DNA of 64,000 nt from Euphorbia lathyris (GCF_963576675.1 NC_088915.1:997001-1061000), one strand, 5' to 3'. Shown: positions 45,771-56,305, numbered from the stretch's first letter. Translations and numbers: made by a program. Notes: generated from the letters alone by a model not told the origin.

Positions 45771-45878
45771 GTACCCCAAGAGCTCAAGCAAGCAGAGGCA
45801 GTTGAGCTGCTGGCATATTCTCCACAAGATATGACCGATTTGATTGGTAATTTCCAAGCAAAGTATTTCTCTGATTAA
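45771..45878 (+). other. Exon-like block, unknown gene
   Basis: An open frame ending in a stop reads VPQELKQAEAVELLAYSPQD, then MTDLIGNFQAKYFSD. The composition looks like a final coding exon. I do not recognise the family. A CACTA-like terminus starts 86 bp downstream. Confidence 0.3.
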
Positions 45879-45963
45879 AATTGCATTAGATTGAAGGCAT
45901 TTCATATTACAGTTTGGAATTAGTTATACAACTTGATATATTTTTCAAGCATCAATCATCATG

Positions 45964-46120
45964 CACTACAATAAAACGGAGCATTGTATACAAGGTTTGG
46001 AGACAGTTTAGATATTGTCTTCAATTTTTATTTTAAGATTATTATAAAGGACTAGATTATTTATTGTCCCAAATTGTTATAATTTTAGTATTAGGGACAG
46101 TTCTATAAAATCATCAAAAT
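45964..46120 (+). mobile_element. CACTA-like terminus
   Basis: CACTACAATAAAACGGAGC followed by GAGACAGTTTAGATATTGTC and GGGACAGTTC units, similar to CACTA subterminal motifs. No partner end is found. Confidence 0.45.
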
Positions 46121-46857
46121 TTATTATTTAATATGGAAATGCATAGCCACGATCCAAATCAAGTCACCATCTATTACACAAATTCCCTTTCTCCTCTCAT
46201 GTGGTCTCATCTCATCTCATCTCATCACATCCCATTAATTGATTCCTTCACCCTTAGACTCACCAGTCACCGCCTCTAGTCCAAGCCATCGTCCACCATT
46301 AAAGCGCTATCTAGTCGAGTTCCCGTCTCTCTATCCTTGTCGTTGCCGAAAATTTTCAATCATCTATTCCTTCCGGGCAACACAATCAGTTTAAGTCTGT
46401 GACTCCTTATCTCAATTCCATATTAGTTTCTACAATTTTACAATAGCTTCTATTTCTATTGTAAGATACCTCTTCTTTAATTTATACTTGTCTGGCGGTT
46501 TTCCTATTTGATTCATTCTCTATCGCCCTCTTAAGTTTGATTATTTGATTTTGGATTTGTCTTTATTATGCTTGATTTCAATTAAGATTTTTAAGATTTG
46601 GGATATTTATTCTGTAGTTATTTTTAAATTGATTACATTGATAGTATCCAGGACCTTCTTTAGCTGAAGTAAGATGGGGTGTTTGGAAGCCATTATTTAT
46701 GAAAACAGATCATCAATTTGCTTGTTCTGCGAGATTAGGACTTGTTTGGTGCTTCTTCTGTAATGTTCAATTTTTCTGACTTCTAAGTTTGTGACTTTGC
46801 AAAGTGTGGGTAGAGAGTTCGTTTATGTGAATTGATGTTGTTGGTAATATAATATGA
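46121..46857. other. Leader-like sequence, no ORF
   Basis: Contains a short (TCTCA)n run at about 46206-46226 and C/T-rich sequence resembling the leader plus intron of a captured gene; nothing recognisable as coding. Confidence 0.3.
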
Positions 46858-46866
46858 TAGATAGAA

Positions 46867-47233
46867 GGCATAATACATATTTTCCTTCCTAAACTAAAGA
46901 TTTAAAGTCAATTAGTACCCTAAATTATCCAAATCATCAATCAGATCTCTCAACTAAGTAAAAATCATAAATTGAGTTTCCATTGTAAACAAAAATCATC
47001 AATTGAGATCTCATGGAAAATCATTTTCTTGAACAGTTTCAGACCTTTTTCCTTAAAATCATTTTGAACCATTACAGTCTATATCAAATAGTCACAGCTT
47101 CTGATGTTAGGAAAAGATAGAGACTCAATTGATGATTTTTGCTTGGTTCAGGAATCTGATTGATGATTTTGATAGTTTAAGATTCAAATTGATTTTAAAG
47201 CTTTAGTTTGGGAACCCAAATGGATGTAATGCC
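46867..47233. mobile_element. MULE-type MITE (GGCATAATACAT family)
   Basis: Ends GGCATAATACAT and ATGTAATGCC are flanked by a perfect 9-bp duplication TAGATAGAA (46858-46866 and 47234-47242). The inverted arms extend about 110 bp (AAAGTCAATT/AATTGATTTT and ATCATCAATCAGA/TCTGATTGATGAT). 367 bp, non-coding. Confidence 0.87.
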
Positions 47234-47242
47234 TAGATAGAA

Positions 47243-48413
47243 CTTGCATATTTTTTTCATTACGAGTCTAGGCCCCCTTCAGTAGGTCTAACTGTGGAAT
47301 GACTGTGGAAAACTTAGGAACTAAATGTTAGATTAGTTACATTCTTCTTTACTCTTTTAGTTCAGTTGCTCTACTTGAATATTTTACAATGTATTTAATT
47401 CCAAGAGCTAGTCAATCACCATGATCTATTTAATTTAACCTTTTGAAGATATTTAAGACCTATAATTTTAGCAGATTCCTACAAGTCACTTCAGATAAAC
47501 AATCATCAAAGAGTTCTTATGGATAGAAAAGATGCACACGAACCATTCCACCCCAAAATTCAAAACTAGACATCTGACTCAGAAGTTCAATTCTTTGCCT
47601 GTCTAGAATAATTTAAGCATGGTTATTAGGTTTCTTGGTAACCTGAAGCGAAAACCAAAAACAGAGAATGTACCTCTAAGATGCCAAATGTGGCTTGGTT
47701 TTTAACATTCATATGAAGATAATTCTCGCGAGCACCTCCTTATTGAAGTTTAATCAATAAAATCTTAAAATGAAGTTTGATGAAAATTTGGGGTTCTAAA
47801 AATCCTATGCACTTTGCTTTTGAAAATAGGTGGCTTTCTATCTCTACATGGGAGTAAAACAATCTCGTTTTCAATAACTTTCTCTACCCTTTCTGATTAA
47901 TATAAAGATAGTGTATCTCCCTTTCTGCAGATATTTTCTTGGTATTCCTGTGTTCAACATTTTCATTGTGAAGTTCAACGCATTTTGATTTGCTTGTTTC
48001 ATGACTATCTAATTTCCTTTTTAACAGCATAAGCATGATTGATTTTCACACCTTATGCAATTAATTCTGTGACAAATTAGTTATCTAGTGCCTACATATT
48101 TCTGGTTTATTTTAACTGACTCTTTATAGAACAAACTATATGTGATTGTTTAGTATGAATATAGTGGTCTCAAAACGTTCCTCTGGAAACAAAAAATTTA
48201 ACGGTGTAATATTTGTTTTAAGGAGTAACCGGAATAAAAAGTTATAAAGAAAAATAGAATCAATGGAAATAAGAAAAGAAAAACAAGCTGAAGTGCAAGT
48301 TTCTTTTTGTAAAAGAATCTTTTTCCTTCCACCATAAATGGTTTTGTTTTTAAAACCTAGTAACTAGAATAAAGTTAATAATAAAATAATAATTATTATT
48401 AATATATTAATAT
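47243..48413. other. No gene seen
   Basis: AT-rich DNA upstream of the LINE target site. No ORF or repeat boundary was recognised. Confidence 0.45.
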
Positions 48414-48474
48414 ATAAATATAAAAAACTATCTGGCTTCTCTCTCTCAGATCTGTTGTCATGGTGAAGAATTTT

Positions 48475-48691
48475 TATGAAGATGGAGAATTTTGAGATCT
48501 ATCTTCTCTCTCTCAGATCTATTTCTCTTTTTTAGATCTTTTTTCTCTCTTTTAGATCTATCCTCTCTCTCTCAGATCTATTTCTCTCTTTTATATCTTT
48601 TTCTCTCTTTTAGATCTTTTTCTCTCTTTTAGATCTTTTTCTCTCTTTTAGATCTTTTTCTCTCTTTTAGATCTATCTCCTCTCTCTCTCG
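48475..48691 (+). repeat. Tandem repeats in the LINE 5' UTR
   Basis: About ten imperfect copies of a roughly 19-22-bp unit, TTTTAGATCTTTTTCTCTC and CTCAGATCTATTTCTC variants. Each contains AGATCT and a CT run. The four at about 48600-48675 are nearly identical. Position at the element's 5' end suggests a promoter role, by analogy with the monomers of some mammalian L1s; that is inference. Confidence 0.85.
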
Positions 48692-48701
48692 GCTAGGGTT
48701 C

Positions 48702-50789
48702 ATGGTAAAGCGTGTTAGGGATAGATCTAGGGAGAGGGGGGCTGTGGCCGGCGAGGGGGGGTCGGATCTGGAGGGGATTTGCGGCAAGGAAGGGGGCGGT
48801 GGCCTGGTGGTTTGGGGCGAGAAGGGTGAGGCAAGTTTTGTTGGCGGCGAGCGTGCACCTACTGTAGATCGGGGCGGGGCGCTTGGCGGGGTGGAGGCAG
48901 GAGAATCCAGGGGCGTCGGTAGGGATCTCGTGGGCATGGATGGTGCATCGGCAGGGTTCTCGCGGGCGCCGCCCGTGCGGCTGGGGACGGATCTTTGCGA
49001 TCCACAGGCGGCAGATTCGACAAGGTTGTCGCGGCTGGGTGCGAATCAATGGGAGATACGGGCGGCTGGGTTTTCTGATGTCGGGGGTAAGGCTTCCCTA
49101 ATCTCGAGGGGAGAAGTGGGGCCGGGGGTGCCTGGCGCAGGGCTATGCGCCGATAGTGCCGGGCACTGCCCAGGCGCTACCGGCTCCTCGGTCGGGCAGT
49201 GGGCTGGGGCTGTCGGCGCAGTGCCTTGCGCGGGATCCTCTCCTCCGGGCTGTGAGGGGCAGGCAGGGGCTACGACGGGGAGGCAGGCTGCCTCGGGTCT
49301 GGATGTTTCTAATAATTCGGGAAGGGTGGGTGTTGTAGGAGTAGCTCATGGGAAGACGGTCTCCCCCAGACCTAGGGTTCAGATGAGCGAGATTGGTAAA
49401 AACTCTTGGAAGGACACGGTCATGGGGGTGGCTGAGGAAGAGCCGGTTTTAGAGGAAGTTTTAATGGTGGGAGATTCTGATGATATGTTCTCGGATTCTG
49501 ATGAGGAAGATAATGGCCAGGAGGATCCTCTCTGTCCGGTCATTAGACTTTCCGCTGCAGAGAAGCGTGAGCTTAGAGAGAAGTGGAAGGTGTCTTTGAT
49601 TGTTACTGTCCTGGGTAAGCGAATTAGTTTTAACTATTTTGCCCAAAGAATACAAGCGCAGTGGGCAAGGAAAGGTAAAGTCAGTATTACTGACCTGGAA
49701 AATGACTACTATGTCATTAAATTTACTAGGGTTGAGGATTATAATTCGGTTATCAAGGGAGGCCCATATATCATTTCCAATCATGTTTTGGCCTTAAGGC
49801 CTTGGGTTCCTAATTTTAATCCTCACGACTGTTCGGTTAACAGGATCTTGACTTGGGTAAGATTCCCGGGCCTTCCCATTGAGTACTACAGTGAAAACTT
49901 TCTGAGTAAAATAGGAGGTTTGGTTGGTAAGGTCCACCATGTGGACAAGACTACAATTGGGTCCATTAGGGGTAAGTTTGCTAGGGTATGTATAGATGTT
50001 GATCTGGCTAAACCTTTACTTTCTAAGTTCTGTGTTCAGGATAAAGTGTTCTTTATTGAGTATGAAGGTTTACATAACATTTGTTATGATTGTGGCATGT
50101 ATGGTCATTCTCAGGAGGGTTGCCCTAAAAGGGAGAGGGTTGTTATAGAGAGGGTTGAGAGTAGTGTGCGGATTACTGGAGGGAACCAGGGGTATGAAGG
50201 GAACTTTGGTCCCTGGATGGTGGCAAAGAGGCCCGCTAGACGTAGGAATCAACCTGCAGTGGTTTACAATCGTCCTCCTGATATCAACACAAATTCTAAG
50301 TCCCTTTCTCCTAAAGCTACTGTTATTCCAAATGTCAAGGAGAAGCCTGTCCTCAAAGCTAGAAAGGAGGCTGGGGTTTCTTCAGTAGCCTTGCCTGGGT
50401 CCAGATTTGGGGCCCTGATGATTGAGGAAGTTCAAGAGTCAGACCAAGATGAGAATCATATGGATGAGAGTATTCCAGGATTAGAGTCTGTAGATCCAGT
50501 CGAGAAGGTGGTTGAATCTGTGAACCCGCTTTTTGTCTCTAAGGATGAAGCCCAGGGGGGGACCCTGACCCTTGCAGCTAGAAGGATGAAGAATTCAAAT
50601 GAGGTTAGTATTCCTGTTCCTGGTATTGATCCTGGGATTGGGAAATCTATGGGAGTTAACAAAACTAATATGAAAAAGCTTAAAGGAAAACAAAAAAGTG
50701 GCCTTAACACTTTGGCGTTTCCAGATAAGAGGGGGCCCGGGGGTACCTCGGTAAGGCTCTCAGGAGCCCCTAGTAAATACCTAGCTTAG
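48702..50789 (+). CDS. LINE ORF1 protein (DUF4283 and CCHC zinc knuckle)
   Basis: A 695-aa nucleic-acid-binding protein expected to package LINE RNA. Residues 1-240 are Gly/Ala-rich and low complexity, coded by unusually GC-rich DNA. Residues about 260-275 are acidic (DSDEEDNGQED). The DUF4283 domain spans about 290-430 (WKVSLIVTVLGKRISFNYFA, then WVRFPGLPIEYYSENFL). A CCHC knuckle CYDCGMYGHSQEGC is at 461-474. The C-terminal part is Lys/Ser/Pro-rich and disordered in appearance. The ATG at 48702 follows GGCTAGGGTTC and is the first in frame. It ends 31 bp before the ORF2 ATG, in a different frame, so ORF2 would need reinitiation or a separate mechanism. Confidence 0.92.
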   Translation: MVKRVRDRSRERGAVAGEGGSDLEGICGKEGGGGLVVWGEKGEASFVGGERAPTVDRGGALGGVEAGESRGVGRDLVGMDGASAGFSRAPPVRLGTDLCDPQAADSTRLSRLGANQWEIRAAGFSDVGGKASLISRGEVGPGVPGAGLCADSAGHCPGATGSSVGQWAGAVGAVPCAGSSPPGCEGQAGATTGRQAASGLDVSNNSGRVGVVGVAHGKTVSPRPRVQMSEIGKNSWKDTVMGVAEEEPVLEEVLMVGDSDDMFSDSDEEDNGQEDPLCPVIRLSAAEKRELREKWKVSLIVTVLGKRISFNYFAQRIQAQWARKGKVSITDLENDYYVIKFTRVEDYNSVIKGGPYIISNHVLALRPWVPNFNPHDCSVNRILTWVRFPGLPIEYYSENFLSKIGGLVGKVHHVDKTTIGSIRGKFARVCIDVDLAKPLLSKFCVQDKVFFIEYEGLHNICYDCGMYGHSQEGCPKRERVVIERVESSVRITGGNQGYEGNFGPWMVAKRPARRRNQPAVVYNRPPDINTNSKSLSPKATVIPNVKEKPVLKARKEAGVSSVALPGSRFGALMIEEVQESDQDENHMDESIPGLESVDPVEKVVESVNPLFVSKDEAQGGTLTLAARRMKNSNEVSIPVPGIDPGIGKSMGVNKTNMKKLKGKQKSGLNTLAFPDKRGPGGTSVRLSGAPSKYLA

Positions 50790-50820
50790 GGTAGGGGTGT
50801 GGTCAGTTGTCCTCCTTTCT

Positions 50821-53800
50821 ATGGATTTGTTATTTTGGAATGTTAGGGGTGCGGCTAGCAAGGCTACCCGTATCCATATTAATGATCTTATTAAGCAGTT
50901 TAATCCATCTTGTTTTGCTCTTTTGGAAACTAAGATTAGTGGTGAGAAAGCAGATGAGGTGGTTAAGAAGTTTAAGAACTGGCACTGTGTTAGATCGGAG
51001 GCAACTAGCCGGGCTGGGGGGATTTGGCTTTTTTGGAGGCCAGATCGGATTCATTTTGATATTCTTAGCATGGATAAGCAGTTCATTCATTGTAAAGTGA
51101 GTATTTCCGGCAATACTCCCTTTTTTATTACCCTTGTGTATGCTGACCCTATCTTGTCTAATCGAAAACGGCTCTGGGAGGTTCTCTATTCTATGAGTGT
51201 CAGCATTTCGGAGCCCTGGTTTGTGGCGGGTGACTTCAATGATATCGCCTTTATGAGTGATCAGAGAGGGGGATCCAATCATTATGTTAATCGCTGTCTG
51301 CATCACAAGAATAGTATGGATTTATGTGGGCTTTCCGATCTGGGGGCTTCTGGTCATAAATTCACTTGGAAGCGTAATAATACTTTTGTTCGATTGGACA
51401 AAGTCTACGCTAATGTTTTAGCTCTAACTTCCTTCCCTGAGTGCTCTGTGTTGAACCTCCCATTCCGTCATTCGGATCATTGTCCTATTTTGTTTAGACT
51501 TTTGAGAGGTAAGCATCCTAGGGGTAAGAGACCGTTCCGGTATCAGTTGGCTTGGGAGTCCCATCCTAAGTTTAAAGAGTTCGTTCATGAGAGTTGGAGA
51601 CCTCATTCGTATGTACTGCAAGCTGCTGAAGGGTTCAGGAATAAGGTGCAGGGGTGGAATAGGAATGTGTTTGGGCATATTATCAGAAGGAAGAACAAGT
51701 TATTAAAGAGGATGGAGGGCATTCAACGCAGGTTGGAGGGGAGGTTTGATCATAGCCTTGAGGGCCTCCTCAGAACCCTTCAGAAGGAGCTGGAGGCTGT
51801 GCTTAGGCAGGAGGAGTTCCTTTGGTTCCAGAAGTCTCGGAAGTCCTGGATTAGAGATGGCGATCGTAATACCAAATACTTCTATCTCTCTACCCTGATT
51901 AGAAGGCAGAGAAATAGAATTGAGGCCATTAAGGATTCTAATGGTGATTGGGTTTATGAAGATGAGGTTATTCGAAACTTAGCCCTGGATTTCTACAGAG
52001 AGCTGTTCAAAGAGGAACCTGTTCTTTTGGAGATGGCTCACTCTATTGCTACATTTCCTTTAATCAGTGAGGATTGTAGTCAGGAGGCCTTTCAACCTAT
52101 TTCCCGAAAAGAGATTGACCAAGCTATCTTCAGCATTGGGGCTTCTAAAGCTCCTGGGATTGATGGTCTTCCGGCGGGCTTTTACCATAAGCATTGGGAT
52201 GTAGTGAAGGAAGGCATCTATAATTTTGTCTTGGGGGTGTTCAGTGGTTCGAAGGATATTGAGCTGGTTAATAGAACCCTCCTGGTTCTGATTCCTAAGA
52301 TTGATAAGCCTTCTTCCTTTTTGCATATGAGACCTATCAGTCTTTGTAATGTTCTTTACAAAACTGTTACAAAGATTGTGGCTAATAGAATCCGTGGCAT
52401 TCTTCCTGCGATCATTTGTCAGAATCAGGGTAGCTTTGTGCCTGGTAGACAAATGATGGATAATGTGGTGATCGCCCAAGAGATGGTCCACACGATGAAG
52501 ATTAGGAAGGGGAGGAAAGGCATTGTGGCTCTGAAGCTGGATTTAGAGAAGGCCTATGATCGAATTAATTGGGATTTCTTGATGGAGAGCCTTGAGAGAG
52601 CTAGAATCCCGGACAGCTGGAGAAGTTTAATTAAGGTATGTATTTCTTCTCCTGTGTTTCAAGTTATGGTCAATGGGGATATGTCGGAGGAATTTTCCCC
52701 GGGCAGAGGAATCCGTCAGGGGGATCCTATGAGCCCTTTCCTTTTTGTTATTGCTATGGAGAGGCTCTCTCACCTGATTCAGGATGCGATTGATAATGGG
52801 AGTTTCCACCCTGTGGCGATCAACAGCTTCTGTCCCCAGGTGACTCACTTATTCTTTGCAGATGATGTCCTTATCTTTCTTGAGGGTAATGAGGAGCAGT
52901 TGAGAGTCATTATGGATATTCTGGATTGTTTTTGTTCGGCCTCTGGGCAGAAGCTTAATATCCAGAAATCTAGGATGATGTGCTCTAAGAATATGAATCA
53001 GAGAGTCTGTAAGAGATTAAGTGATCTCTCAGGTATTCCTCTTACTGATTCTCTTGGGAAGTATCTGGGCGTTCCCCTCCATAGTGAGCGTGTGTCTAAA
53101 GGCTCCTTCAAAGAGACTTTGGATAAAGCTAATTCGAAGTGTGCCACTTGGAAAGCCAAGACTCTGTCTCTCGCTGGCCGCCTCACGTTAATTCAATCTG
53201 TTAATTGTGCTGCTCCCAATCACATCATGCAGGCTTGTAAGCTTCCGGATCCTGTGCTTAATGATCTTGACAAGATTAACCGTAGGTTCCTGTGGGGGGA
53301 AGCTGCGGAGGGCAGGAAGATCCATCTTGTGCCTTGGAGTGAGGTTTGCCAGCCTAAAGATTCTGGGGGTCTGGGTATTAGGAAAGCAAAGGACAATAAT
53401 AAAGTTTTATTAATGAAACTCCTTTGGCGTATGTGGAAAAACCCCTCCTCTCTTTGGGTTCGCCTCCTTTGTGGTAAGTATCGGAAAGACAAAATCTTTG
53501 GGGGCCCGAAAGAGAGAGTTGCTAATTGTTCCTTCCTCTGGAAAGGACTTAGTGCTGTGTTTGATGAGTTCTGCTCGGGAGTTGGCCTGGAGGTGGGGAA
53601 TGGTAAGTCCATTAGTTTCTGGTTTGATAACTGGATTGGGGATAAACCGTTAATTGAGGTGTGTTCTTCCCCCCCGCCTAGTGATATACGCAACTGGAGG
53701 ATTGCCGATGTGGTTGACTCGGAAGGGGACTGGATCTGGTCAAAGTTTGATACTTTCTTTAGCCTTGAGACTCTCCTTAGAATGCGGGGAGTGAAGGTGA

Positions 53801-54921
53801 GTAATCAAGAGGAAGACTTGGATAGGCACTGTTGGGCGCTGACTAACAATGGAGTTTATTCTTGCAAATCGGCCTTTGAAGCTTTCTCTCTCTTTAGATC
53901 TGATCCTCCCTCGGATGTGTGGAAGTCGATTTGGACCCTTAAAGTTCCTTTCCGTATTAGGAGTTTCCTGTGGCTGGGCGTTAAGGACAGGCTTCTTACT
54001 AATTCGGATAGGCACAGAAGGCACTTGGCTGATTCTGGAGCTTGCAGTAGATGCAGAGGCCATGTTGAGACTTTGTGCCATGCTCTTAGAGATTGCTCTA
54101 ATAGTAAAGAGGTTTGGAGGAAAATTCTCCCACACCATATTTTCTCTTCCTTCATGGCACATTCTGAGGTCGACTGGTTCTCTGATGGTGTTAGAGGAAA
54201 GTTGCTTCCATACATGGAGCATGGTGACATTTTCTTTGCTATTATCTGTCACCAAGTTTGGAAATGGAGAAACGAGGAGATTTTTGGAGATAAAACTGTT
54301 TTTATGACAAACTTAGTTGATTTCTTCTCGAAAAAACTTTTCTCTATTATCGATAGTTTCAAAGGAGAGTCCCTTGCCAGAGCCTCTCAGTGTTGTGATG
54401 TCCATCTCGTGGGATGGAGCAGGCCAAGAGAGGGGGTTGTGAAGCTGAATACTGATGGTTCCTGCCTCAGTAACGGTAAGATTGCGGCTGGAGGTGTGCT
54501 TAGAGATGTAGGGGGCGTCTGGCTTTCTGGGTTCTCCCAGAATTTAGGGTTGGGTTCTTCCTTTTCTGCGGAGCTCTGGGCTATTCTTACTGGAATCAAT
54601 CTTGCTAAAAGGCTGGGTGTTAAGAGGCTCTCTGTGGAGTCTGATAATTTGGAAGCAATCAAAATGATTTCTGAGAATCATTCTATGGGTCTTAACAGTC
54701 GCAACCTCATCAAAGCTATTATAAGGCTTTGCTCCTCCTTTGAGTTCATAGAGTTCAGACACATTTTTAGAGAGCAGAATCGTGTTGCTGATCGCTTGGC
54801 GGCGGCGGGCCATGAAGGGACGTTAGGCGTTACTACCCTTCCTGTTTCCCCTAGTTTCATCTCTCATCTTCTCTTAGAAGATAGGATTGGGGTTAGCTTC
54901 CCTAGGCTAATTCCTGGGTAG
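50821..54921 (+). CDS. LINE ORF2 protein (endonuclease, reverse transcriptase, RNase H)
   Basis: About 1366 aa from ATG 50821 (MDLLFWNVRGAASKATRIHI); the frame is open from a GTG at 50797 but the ATG begins the conserved endonuclease motif. The apurinic-type endonuclease covers about residues 1-230: FWNVRG, LLETK, VAGDFND near 134-140, and FRHSDHCP near 218-225. The reverse transcriptase covers about 450-760 with KAPGIDG, IRQGDPMSP and the catalytic FFADD near 677-681. A zf-RVT zinc finger lies near 1010-1100 (FLWLGVKDRLLTN, CSRCRGHVETLCHALRDC). The RNase H, near 1205-1330, shows NTDGS, SAELWA, ESDN and NRVADRLA, so its four acidic residues appear present. It makes the nick and cDNA for target-primed insertion. 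No disabling change is seen. Confidence 0.95.
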   Translation: MDLLFWNVRGAASKATRIHINDLIKQFNPSCFALLETKISGEKADEVVKKFKNWHCVRSEATSRAGGIWLFWRPDRIHFDILSMDKQFIHCKVSISGNTPFFITLVYADPILSNRKRLWEVLYSMSVSISEPWFVAGDFNDIAFMSDQRGGSNHYVNRCLHHKNSMDLCGLSDLGASGHKFTWKRNNTFVRLDKVYANVLALTSFPECSVLNLPFRHSDHCPILFRLLRGKHPRGKRPFRYQLAWESHPKFKEFVHESWRPHSYVLQAAEGFRNKVQGWNRNVFGHIIRRKNKLLKRMEGIQRRLEGRFDHSLEGLLRTLQKELEAVLRQEEFLWFQKSRKSWIRDGDRNTKYFYLSTLIRRQRNRIEAIKDSNGDWVYEDEVIRNLALDFYRELFKEEPVLLEMAHSIATFPLISEDCSQEAFQPISRKEIDQAIFSIGASKAPGIDGLPAGFYHKHWDVVKEGIYNFVLGVFSGSKDIELVNRTLLVLIPKIDKPSSFLHMRPISLCNVLYKTVTKIVANRIRGILPAIICQNQGSFVPGRQMMDNVVIAQEMVHTMKIRKGRKGIVALKLDLEKAYDRINWDFLMESLERARIPDSWRSLIKVCISSPVFQVMVNGDMSEEFSPGRGIRQGDPMSPFLFVIAMERLSHLIQDAIDNGSFHPVAINSFCPQVTHLFFADDVLIFLEGNEEQLRVIMDILDCFCSASGQKLNIQKSRMMCSKNMNQRVCKRLSDLSGIPLTDSLGKYLGVPLHSERVSKGSFKETLDKANSKCATWKAKTLSLAGRLTLIQSVNCAAPNHIMQACKLPDPVLNDLDKINRRFLWGEAAEGRKIHLVPWSEVCQPKDSGGLGIRKAKDNNKVLLMKLLWRMWKNPSSLWVRLLCGKYRKDKIFGGPKERVANCSFLWKGLSAVFDEFCSGVGLEVGNGKSISFWFDNWIGDKPLIEVCSSPPPSDIRNWRIADVVDSEGDWIWSKFDTFFSLETLLRMRGVKVSNQEEDLDRHCWALTNNGVYSCKSAFEAFSLFRSDPPSDVWKSIWTLKVPFRIRSFLWLGVKDRLLTNSDRHRRHLADSGACSRCRGHVETLCHALRDCSNSKEVWRKILPHHIFSSFMAHSEVDWFSDGVRGKLLPYMEHGDIFFAIICHQVWKWRNEEIFGDKTVFMTNLVDFFSKKLFSIIDSFKGESLARASQCCDVHLVGWSRPREGVVKLNTDGSCLSNGKIAAGGVLRDVGGVWLSGFSQNLGLGSSFSAELWAILTGINLAKRLGVKRLSVESDNLEAIKMISENHSMGLNSRNLIKAIIRLCSSFEFIEFRHIFREQNRVADRLAAAGHEGTLGVTTLPVSPSFISHLLLEDRIGVSFPRLIPG

Positions 54922-54983
54922 TTTGTTGTTATTCATTTTTCTTTTCCTTTTCTACCAAAAAAAAAAATAAATATAAAAAACTA

Positions 54984-55196
54984 ATATAAAATAATAATAA
55001 CAAAATAATTAAATATGCAAATAAAAGGAGTATTTTCAATATATTAGGAATTCCAATGAAATTTTTGTATTTTGAATGAAGGTTGGGACGGAGACGAGAG
55101 TGCAGACATCCCAACTAGGTTGGCACCCTTAGGACTCGACTAACCCAATATTATTAAAAAATAATAACATAATGCAAAGAGAGAGAGAGAGAGAGT
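54984..55196 (-). other. LINE flank with a possible SINE head
   Basis: On the minus strand, GGTGCCAACCTAGTTGGGAT near 55125-55106 resembles a tRNA-type A box region at the start of plant SINEs. No B box follows, so the identification is weak. A (GA)n run of about 18 bp lies near 55178-55194. Confidence 0.3.
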
Positions 55197-56157
55197 CTAA
55201 ACGGAACGTAAATGGGAAACATTACAAAGGTCCTCAAAAGTAAATTTGTTTGCAGAAGTCCGGTGCAGATGGCCACCCGATGATTTCAGAGGCCGAGACC
55301 CCATAACGAGCCAGACAGTCCGTGGATTGGTTTCCTTCTCTGTAGATGTGTGTAATAATGATTTCCATTGTCGAGCAGCAGTTGAGACATAACAGCCATT
55401 CATGTCGAAGTTCCCAAGGGATGTTGACCGATTTGGTACGTAGCAGATGTATGGAGGTCGTAGAATCACATTCGATCCATAGCCGGTGCCAATTCTTTTC
55501 CAGGCGAGTTTAATCGCGAATGTAATAGCCTTTAATTCTGCAAAAAGCGCATAAGAATTCGGGATTGGGAGTGCAAAGCAAACCGTTGGAAATCCTCTTG
55601 GCGTTCTGAAAATTCCCCATGCACCCGCCGGTCCTGGTGAGCCCAAGGCCGAGCCATCAGTGTTTACCTTAATCCAGCCCGCTGGTGGTGGTATCCATCG
55701 AACGTCAATGTAGATTGGCTCAGGTGGGGGCCTCATCCTATCAACGAGAACAGGCCAGGCATTCTGCTCTCCTTGATTAGACCCCGCAAACGAGTTTTGG
55801 AATTTTGGATTGAAGGGAGTTCGCCCTTGAAGACGGCACCATTTCTGGTGTGCCAGATGAACCACGGGCAAGTGACGATGGCAATGTTCCATATTCTACC
55901 AAAGGTGCGTCTTACCACAAGGCTTTGGAGACTGCTGAAGAACTCGTTAACAGAGCTTGCAAGGTGGATCGTGACATTAAATTCATCTGCTACCGAGTTC
56001 CATAGCGCTGAACTATATACACAATCAACAAACAGGTAAAAGATAGTTTCAGAATATTTTCTGCATAATTCACATCTTGAAACTAAAGCAAAGCCTCTAG
56101 ATTGAAGAATGTCTTGTGTCGCCAATTCCCACGAAGAAGTTTCTAGCAGAGGCTAGA
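55197..56157 (-). mobile_element. 5'-truncated, decayed LINE (zf-RVT and RNase H)
   Basis: On the minus strand, 56125-55735 reads ATQDILQSRGFALVSRCELC, then CRKYSETIFYLFVDC, the zf-RVT finger, and WNIAIVTCPWFIWHTRNGAV. After a frame change, WIPPPAGWIKVNTDGSALGS, GPAGAWGIFR and FAELKAITFAIKLAW give the RNase H start. The frame then breaks, and the last RNase H motifs appear only in other frames. This is a different LINE lineage from the intact copy. The 3' UTR appears to run to about 55197 next to a (CT)n run. Confidence 0.85.
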
Positions 56158-56305
56158 ACGTAATTATTATTCTAATTAATTCTAATTAATTTAGTTAATT
56201 TTTATTCATTCAAAATAACATCTCAAATTCATTTATTTTGGAATTGAAATTATGAGTATAACATACACGTAATTATATTTATTAAAGTAAAATTAATTTT
56301 ACATA

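Larger units (their letters stand above)
48431..54966 (+). mobile_element. Complete L1-type LINE with both ORFs open
   Basis: A 6.5-kb element flanked by a perfect 17-bp target duplication ATAAATATAAAAAACTA (48414-48430 and 54967-54983). It has a 5' UTR of about 270 bp with tandem repeats, ORF1, a 31-bp spacer, ORF2, a short 3' UTR and an A-rich tail ending at 54966. Neither ORF has a stop or frameshift, and no disruption of catalytic motifs is seen, so the insertion is young and possibly still active. The family is also represented by the dead fragment at 1-941. Confidence 0.95.

Noticed and set aside
55197..55892. A functional 231-aa RNase H protein
   Set aside because: Only the first RNase H motifs are in frame; the later ones are lost through frame changes and it lies in a truncated LINE.
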